Origin: Armatimonadota bacterium
GTDB taxonomy: Bacteria > Armatimonadota > Fimbriimonadia > Fimbriimonadales > Fimbriimonadaceae
DNA: 64,000 nucleotides
Reading direction: 5' to 3'
Assembly: GCA_022563855.1 (NCBI GenBank)
Contig: JADFMN010000004.1
Coordinates: forward strand, 248,001 to 312,000
The notes below the pieces were generated by a model. The model did no database searches. It was not told the DNA's origin and saw only the letters and a program-made list of their open reading frames with translations. Shown in pieces: positions 59,733 to 64,000 of this stretch. Made by a program: the position numbers and the translations under genes. Position 1 is the stretch's first letter, and each line of letters begins with the position of its first letter.

Positions 59733-61411
59733 GCGCTCAAGCAGATACGCACGAGCCTGCGCCGAAGAAGAACTACCTGACGGCGGATCACACGATCAAG
59801 TCGTGGCTGATGACGACTGATCACAAGAGAATCGCCGTTCTATACCTGATCTCGATCACGCTGTTCTTCTTCATCGGCAGCATCGCCGCCGCGCTCTTTC
59901 GCGTCGAGCTCACTTCAGCGCACGGCCTCTTGTTGAGCTCCGAGTCGTACAACAAGGCGTTCTCGGCTCACGGCGTGATCATGGTGTTCCTCTTCCTGGT
60001 CCCGTCGATCCCGGCGGTGATCGGCAACTTCGCCCTGCCGATCATGATCGGCGCCAGGGATCTGGCGTTCCCCAGGTTGAACCTGCTGAGCTGGTACCTG
60101 TACGTTCTTGCCGGCACGATGATCATCATCGCCCTCGCTATGGGCGGCTTCGACGCAGGTTGGACGTTCTATACGCCGTTGAGCTCGCTGTACTCCGACA
60201 CGCAGATTACCCTTGCGCTCATGGCCGTGTTCGTCGCCGGTTTCTCGTCCATCTTCACGGGGCTCAACTTCATCGCGACCGTGCACAAGATGCGTGCGCC
60301 TGGAATGACGTGGATGAGGATGCCGCTGTTCGTCTGGAGCATGTATGCGACCAGCGTGGTGATCGTTCTGGGCACGCCGGTCGTCGCGATCACGCTGCTG
60401 CTCGTCGTCGTCGAACGAACGATGGGGTTCGGGATATTCTCGCCTGAGATCGGTGGCGACCCGGTGCTGTTCCAGCACATGTTCTGGTTCTATTCGCATC
60501 CCGCGGTCTACATCATGATCCTGCCGTCGATGGGCGTGGTCTCGGAGCTGATCGCCGCGTTCAGCAAGCGGCGGATATTCGGCTACACGTTCGTGGCTTA
60601 CTCGTCGCTGGCGATCGCAGGGCTGGGGTTCTTGGTATGGGGCCATCACATGTTCGTCAGCGGGCAGTCGATCTACCTGGGCATCATCTTCTCCCTCATT
60701 TCATTTCTGGTAGCGGTCCCGTCGGCTATCAAAGTGTTCAACTGGTCGATCACGCTCTACAAAGGCCGCATCGAGCTGAAGACCCCGATGATCTATGCGC
60801 TGTCGTTCATCGGGCTGTTCGTCATCGGCGGGCTCACCGGGCTGTTCCTCGCGTCGCTTGACACCGACGTCCACCTGACCGGCACGTACTTCATCGTAGC
60901 GCACTTCCACTACGTCATGGTCGGGGGCGGCGTGCTCGGCTTCCTCGGAGCCGTGCACTTCTGGTGGCCGAAGATGTTCGGCGTCATGTACAACGAGTTC
61001 TGGGGGCGGCTCTCTGCGATCGTCATCTTCCTGGGGTTCAACTTTACGTTCTTCCCGCAGTTCATTCTCGGGTATCTCGGAATGCCTCGCCGGTACCACT
61101 TCTACTACTTCGCTCCCGAGTGGCAGGTTTATCACGTAATGTCCACGCTGGGGACGACGATCTTGGCGATCGGCTTCCTCATGCCGGCGTTCTATCTGAC
61201 CGCGTCTCTGCTGCAGAAGCGAAATCCGGGTCGCAACCCGTGGGGCGCCAAAGGGCTGGAGTGGGAGCAGGCTGACTCCCCGCCGATAACGTTCAACTTT
61301 GAGGAGCCCGTGGTGGTCACCGAGCCCGCGTACAACTATCCGGAGGAGCACGACGAGCCGGCAACGACCGAGCCAATGGCGCCAGTCGGCAAGGCGGGGG
61401 ACAAAGGGTAA
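59729..61411 (+). CDS. coxA: Cytochrome c oxidase subunit I
   Basis: 560 residues, twelve helices. Heme a His in [12 protein letters not shown]. CuB ligands are H257 with cross-linked Y261 (YSHPAVY) and H306-H307 (GHHMF). H392 and H394 (AHFHYVM) ligate hemes a3 and a. The YS pair before HPAVY, with no Glu at the HPEVY position, is the signature of subtype A2 heme-copper oxidases, as in other caa3 enzymes. It reduces oxygen to water and pumps protons. Confidence 0.95.
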   Translation: MSAQADTHEPAPKKNYLTADHTIKSWLMTTDHKRIAVLYLISITLFFFIGSIAAALFRVELTSAHGLLLSSESYNKAFSAHGVIMVFLFLVPSIPAVIGNFALPIMIGARDLAFPRLNLLSWYLYVLAGTMIIIALAMGGFDAGWTFYTPLSSLYSDTQITLALMAVFVAGFSSIFTGLNFIATVHKMRAPGMTWMRMPLFVWSMYATSVVIVLGTPVVAITLLLVVVERTMGFGIFSPEIGGDPVLFQHMFWFYSHPAVYIMILPSMGVVSELIAAFSKRRIFGYTFVAYSSLAIAGLGFLVWGHHMFVSGQSIYLGIIFSLISFLVAVPSAIKVFNWSITLYKGRIELKTPMIYALSFIGLFVIGGLTGLFLASLDTDVHLTGTYFIVAHFHYVMVGGGVLGFLGAVHFWWPKMFGVMYNEFWGRLSAIVIFLGFNFTFFPQFILGYLGMPRRYHFYYFAPEWQVYHVMSTLGTTILAIGFLMPAFYLTASLLQKRNPGRNPWGAKGLEWEQADSPPITFNFEEPVVVTEPAYNYPEEHDEPATTEPMAPVGKAGDKG

Positions 61412-62076
61412 TGGCCAACCACGCAGCCGAGCGCGAAGCTGTCGTCTACGAACAGTACGAGACGATCAGCCAGCAGCAGGAGACGTACATCGTCGGCATG
61501 TGGACGTTCGTCGTCACGGAGATCATGTTCTTCGGCGCGATGTTCCTCGCGTATACGCTCTACAGGTCGCAGTACTCCGAAGTGTGGGCTGCCATGTCCG
61601 ACCACCTGGACTTCGTTCTTGGCGGCATCAACACCACGGTGCTGCTGGTGAGCTCGTTCTTCATCGCCATGGCCGTGCACAAGGCGCAGCTCGGCAAGAC
61701 GCGGGCTCAGATCAACTACCTGGTCGGCACCATCGGGTGCGCGGTGATCTTTCTCGTCATCAAGTACTTTGAGTACAGCGACAAGATCTCGCACGGGCTA
61801 TTGCCGAACTGGTCCTACGTTGGGCTCCCCGGAGTCGAGTTAGGACCGAGCAAGATATTCATGAGCCTGTACTTCTCGATGACCGGCCTGCACGGCCTCC
61901 ACGTATTGCTCGGGATCGTCGCGATGGTGTGGCTCATCATCTTGATCAAGCGCAAGTCGGAAGTTATCACCGATTACATACCGACGGAGATGTTCGGGCT
62001 TTACTGGCACTTCGTCGACCTCGTCTGGATATTCCTGTACCCGCTGTACTATCTAATACCGCTAGGTGGCAAATGA
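61411..62076 (+). CDS. coxC: Cytochrome c oxidase subunit III
   Basis: 221 residues, five membrane helices. Typical text: YIVGMWTFVVTEIMFFGAMFLAYTLYR at the start, TGLHGLHVLLGIVAMVWLI and FGLYWHFVDLVWIFLYPLYYL at the end, where the His-Trp pair is conserved. Stabilises subunit I and its oxygen path. ATG overlaps the coxA stop by one base. Confidence 0.93.
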   Translation: MANHAAEREAVVYEQYETISQQQETYIVGMWTFVVTEIMFFGAMFLAYTLYRSQYSEVWAAMSDHLDFVLGGINTTVLLVSSFFIAMAVHKAQLGKTRAQINYLVGTIGCAVIFLVIKYFEYSDKISHGLLPNWSYVGLPGVELGPSKIFMSLYFSMTGLHGLHVLLGIVAMVWLIILIKRKSEVITDYIPTEMFGLYWHFVDLVWIFLYPLYYLIPLGGK

Positions 62077-62444
62077 GCAATAGAGAACACCCGCACCACG
62101 TAACGCCGATCAAGCTCTTGATGACAACGCTGGGCGCGTTGCTCTTCCTGATGGTGCTGACTGTCTACGTGGCGCGTTTTACTCACGTGCCGTGGCTCCC
62201 GCTCGCTAACGTGATCGCCATGTCCATAGCGATAATGAAGGCGACGCTCGTCATCGCGATCTTCATGGCCGTCAAGTACAGCTCGAACTTGACGAAGCTG
62301 TTCGCGATCGGCGGCTTCGTCTGGCTGTTGCTTCTGGGCGGCATCCTGATCGACTACCTGGGACGTCCTTGGGAGCCGGTGCCGGGTTGGGAGTCTGGCG
62401 TCGAGCAGGAGCTTGGCGCGGCCACCGAGCACGAGCCTGAGTAG
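62073..62444 (+). CDS. coxD: Cytochrome c oxidase subunit IV, prokaryotic type
   Basis: 123 residues from ATG 62073, which overlaps the coxC stop (ATGA). Three helices of the COX4_pro type: LLMTTLGALLFLMVLTVYVARF, ANVIAMSIAIMKATLVIAIFMAVKY and LFAIGGFVWLLLLGGILIDYL. The acidic tail after GRPWEPVPGW is typical. Last gene of the respiratory cluster. Confidence 0.88.
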   Translation: MSNREHPHHVTPIKLLMTTLGALLFLMVLTVYVARFTHVPWLPLANVIAMSIAIMKATLVIAIFMAVKYSSNLTKLFAIGGFVWLLLLGGILIDYLGRPWEPVPGWESGVEQELGAATEHEPE

Positions 62445-62456
62445 AAGCGGCTTCTA
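62442..62456. terminator. Palindrome holding both convergent stop codons
   Basis: TAGAAGC G GCTTCTA: the left arm begins with the coxD stop TAG and the right arm, on the reverse strand, begins with the plsC stop TAG. The 7-bp hairpin can form in both transcripts. There is no T-run, so only weak termination is expected. Confidence 0.4.
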
Positions 62457-63083
62457 GGTCGATCCAGTCTGGTCCGTCAAGGTCCGCAGTTCTGTCTCGG
62501 CCCAAGCCAGGATTTCGGCAGAACCGGCTGTTTCGTCAAAGCTCTTTGTTTCGCCCCATGCAGCTTTGGTGAGACAGAGCGATATCCGAGGGCGGAACGA
62601 ACCGTACGGGAGAATTCGATTCGTCCTTTGGAGCCCGCAACAGATAACCGGACTCCCAGCCTTGCGAACGACAAGAGCGGCCCCGCGCTGTAGAGCTTGC
62701 AGCTCTCCGCTCTGGCTCAGTTCGCCTTCGGGAAAGATGCAGACCGCCTCGCCGAGCTTGAGCAGTTCGATCGCGTGGCGCAGCGCAGCTCGATCCGGCT
62801 CGCCCCGCTTGACCGGAAACGTGCGGAACCAGCGAATCAACGGGCCCAGCAGCTTGATCTCGAACAGCTCGCTCTTGGCCATGAAGTGAATCGTCCTGCG
62901 GCACGCCAGTTGCACCAGGATCGGGTCGATGTCGGAGATGTGGTTTGAGAGGATCAGCACGCCTCCCTTGCGAGGCACGCGCCGCGATCCGCGAACGATC
63001 GGCGGTCCTAGCACAAGGAATATCAAAGCCGTGAAGAGACGGAGGAACGGAAGGGCAAGCCTGAGAGCGAGGCTATGCTTCAA
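62454..63083 (-). CDS. 1-acyl-sn-glycerol-3-phosphate acyltransferase (PlsC family)
   Basis: 209 residues from TTG 63083, chosen because AGGAG lies about 11 bases upstream and the sequence then begins as in the family (KHSLALRLALPFLRLF). Catalytic HX4D motif in LSNHISDIDP; second block FPVKRGEPDR; third block FPEGELSQSG; fourth VICCGLQRTN. It adds the second acyl chain to make phosphatidic acid at the inner membrane. The start overlaps the purN stop by 11 bases. Confidence 0.85.
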   Translation of the reverse strand: MKHSLALRLALPFLRLFTALIFLVLGPPIVRGSRRVPRKGGVLILSNHISDIDPILVQLACRRTIHFMAKSELFEIKLLGPLIRWFRTFPVKRGEPDRAALRHAIELLKLGEAVCIFPEGELSQSGELQALQRGAALVVRKAGSPVICCGLQRTNRILPYGSFRPRISLCLTKAAWGETKSFDETAGSAEILAWAETELRTLTDQTGST

Positions 63084-63669
63084 CTCGCGTTGCCAGCTCC
63101 TTGAGCGCCTCCGAAAAGGCGACGTGTTCCAGGTCCAGCACCCTCTCCGCAAGCGTTTCCACCGTGTCGTCATCGAGTACCGGGCAGCGCTTTTGCAAGA
63201 TGATCTCGCCTTCGTCGTATCGGTCGTTCACCAGGTGCACGGTGCAGCCGCTCTCCGTTTCGCCAGCCGCGAGCACTGCCTCGTGCACGCGCCGCCCGTA
63301 CATGCCCTTGCCTCCATACTTCGGCAGCAGCGCGGGGTGGATGTTGAGAACGCGCCCTTCGTAGCGCTGCACGATGTCCGGCGGTAGCAGGAACATATAT
63401 CCGGCGAGGCAAATGATGTCGACGCCTGCGGATGACAGAGCCTGCGAAAGCTGCTCGTCGTGCGCCTCCCCCTTTGCAATGACGGTCACTGGGACGCCTA
63501 AGCTGGTGGCGCGAATGGCCGCCGGCGTAGCAGCCTTCGGCGATACGACCAGCACGGCCTCTGCCGACACGTCGCCGCTTATGCACGACGCGATCAGGCT
63601 CGCCATGTTCGTGCCGCGCCCCTTGGTTCCTACCAAGATTGCGACGCGAGGCTGGCGACCGTTGGACAC
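63073..63669 (-). CDS. purN: Phosphoribosylglycinamide formyltransferase
   Basis: 198 residues, GTG start. Transfers a formyl group from 10-formyl-THF to GAR in purine synthesis. Family text: VAILVGTKGRGTNMASLIAS at the start, LAGYMFLLPPDIV, the catalytic Asn-His in RVLNIHPALLPKYGGKGMYG and the Asp in TVHLVNDRYDEGEIILQ. Upstream on its strand TAAAAC lies 6 bases before the GTG, a weaker version of the start-proximal -10 box. Confidence 0.9.
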   Translation of the reverse strand: MSNGRQPRVAILVGTKGRGTNMASLIASCISGDVSAEAVLVVSPKAATPAAIRATSLGVPVTVIAKGEAHDEQLSQALSSAGVDIICLAGYMFLLPPDIVQRYEGRVLNIHPALLPKYGGKGMYGRRVHEAVLAAGETESGCTVHLVNDRYDEGEIILQKRCPVLDDDTVETLAERVLDLEHVAFSEALKELATRVEA

Positions 63670-63725
63670 GGACGGGTTTTACCCGGCGAGGCAAGGCCGC
63701 GCAGGTGAAGAACCGCGCATCCAGC

Positions 63726-64000
63726 TCATCGCAGAATCTTCCAAACGGCTTGATCGAACTCGACCGTGAACGGCCAGTTCACGATCGGGCGATCCACGAA
63801 AAACCCAACCCTCGTCCGCATTTGGCCTGTCCCTGGATCAATGTATCGGGCAGTGTTGCTCCAGATGTTCGCCTCGACGTACAAGTCGCTGCGCGACGAG
63901 TCGCCGTCGCTGACCGTGTCCCACGTATTGGTCGAATAGTTGAATATGCGCACGCGCTGTCGCATCACGGACGAAGACCGGGCCTCGAGCTCAAACCTGA
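63726..64000 (-). CDS. C-terminal module of a secreted protein (5' end outside window)
   Basis: The frame is open to the window edge, giving the last 90 residues: FELEARSSSVMRQRVRIFNY at the start and RVGFFVDRPIVNWPFTVEFDQAVWKI at the end. I recall similar endings (beta-rich, closing with ...W.V.xDQAxWxI) on many secreted proteins of Armatimonadota-like genomes, where they may serve as a sorting or packing module. The function of the full protein cannot be told from this fragment. Confidence 0.6.
   Translation of the reverse strand, partial: RFELEARSSSVMRQRVRIFNYSTNTWDTVSDGDSSRSDLYVEANIWSNTARYIDPGTGQMRTRVGFFVDRPIVNWPFTVEFDQAVWKILR

Overview
The window is about 60% GC, densely coded on both strands, and lacks ribosomal RNA, prophage and insertion-sequence genes. 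The gene set suggests a free-living, aerobic, heterotrophic bacterium with many secreted proteins. It includes alternative complex III next to a caa3-type oxidase, the futalosine menaquinone gene mqnA, DUF1592/DUF1552 pairs, GH172 (DUF2961) proteins, AcnX, DUF4349 proteins with an FPVFAQ-type amino end, and a -10 hexamer directly before many start codons. This fits Armatimonadota (Fimbriimonadia-like) best, but no marker gene here settles the phylum.

Layout. 1-4900: tandem DUF4349 genes, an unrecognised protein, a D-2-hydroxyacid dehydrogenase and a GH-like lipoprotein. 5172-6841: the two AcnX subunits. 6870-11709 (minus): a small hypothetical protein, an S10-like peptidase and a large S9 peptidase. 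11835-15508: a DUF1592-type cytochrome with its DUF1552 Tat partner. 15927-28908: a carbohydrate block with an ABC sugar importer lacking an ATPase, a lipoprotein hydrolase, GH172, sugar isomerase, Gfo/Idh/MocA oxidoreductase, sulfatase, TauE-like exporter and a beta-helix protein. 28905-33488: an NnrS-like membrane protein, a DUF885 metallopeptidase and a DUF433/PIN-like toxin-antitoxin pair. 33771-35557: two adjacent genes, each interrupted by one in-frame TGA at a redox-active position, read here as selenoproteins. 35768-43525: a second GH172 gene invaded by intergenic repeat sequence, a Cys-rich secreted protein, a decayed GH172 tail, a beta-lactamase-fold protein, a PQQ-propeller protein and a HEAT protein. 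43594-47348 (minus): tRNA-Ala, then glycosyltransferase, methyltransferase and mqnA, and a phosphodiester glycosidase. 47675-62444: one long respiratory cluster (ctaA-ctaB fusion, actA to actF, a small membrane protein, sco, coxB, coxA, coxC, coxD). 62454-64000 (minus): plsC, purN and the end of a gene that runs off the window.

How the genes work together. MqnA feeds menaquinone synthesis. Menaquinol is oxidised by ActA-F, electrons pass to the cytochrome c domain fused to CoxB and then to CoxA. Sco loads CuA and CtaAB makes heme A. Most genes of this cluster overlap their neighbour by 1-10 bases, which points to translational coupling.

The most unusual signals are the two predicted selenoprotein genes, a repeated TANNNT -10 hexamer 6-7 nt before start codons (predicted leaderless mRNAs), a family of mosaic intergenic hairpin repeats, and the insertion of one such mosaic in frame into a GH172 coding sequence.
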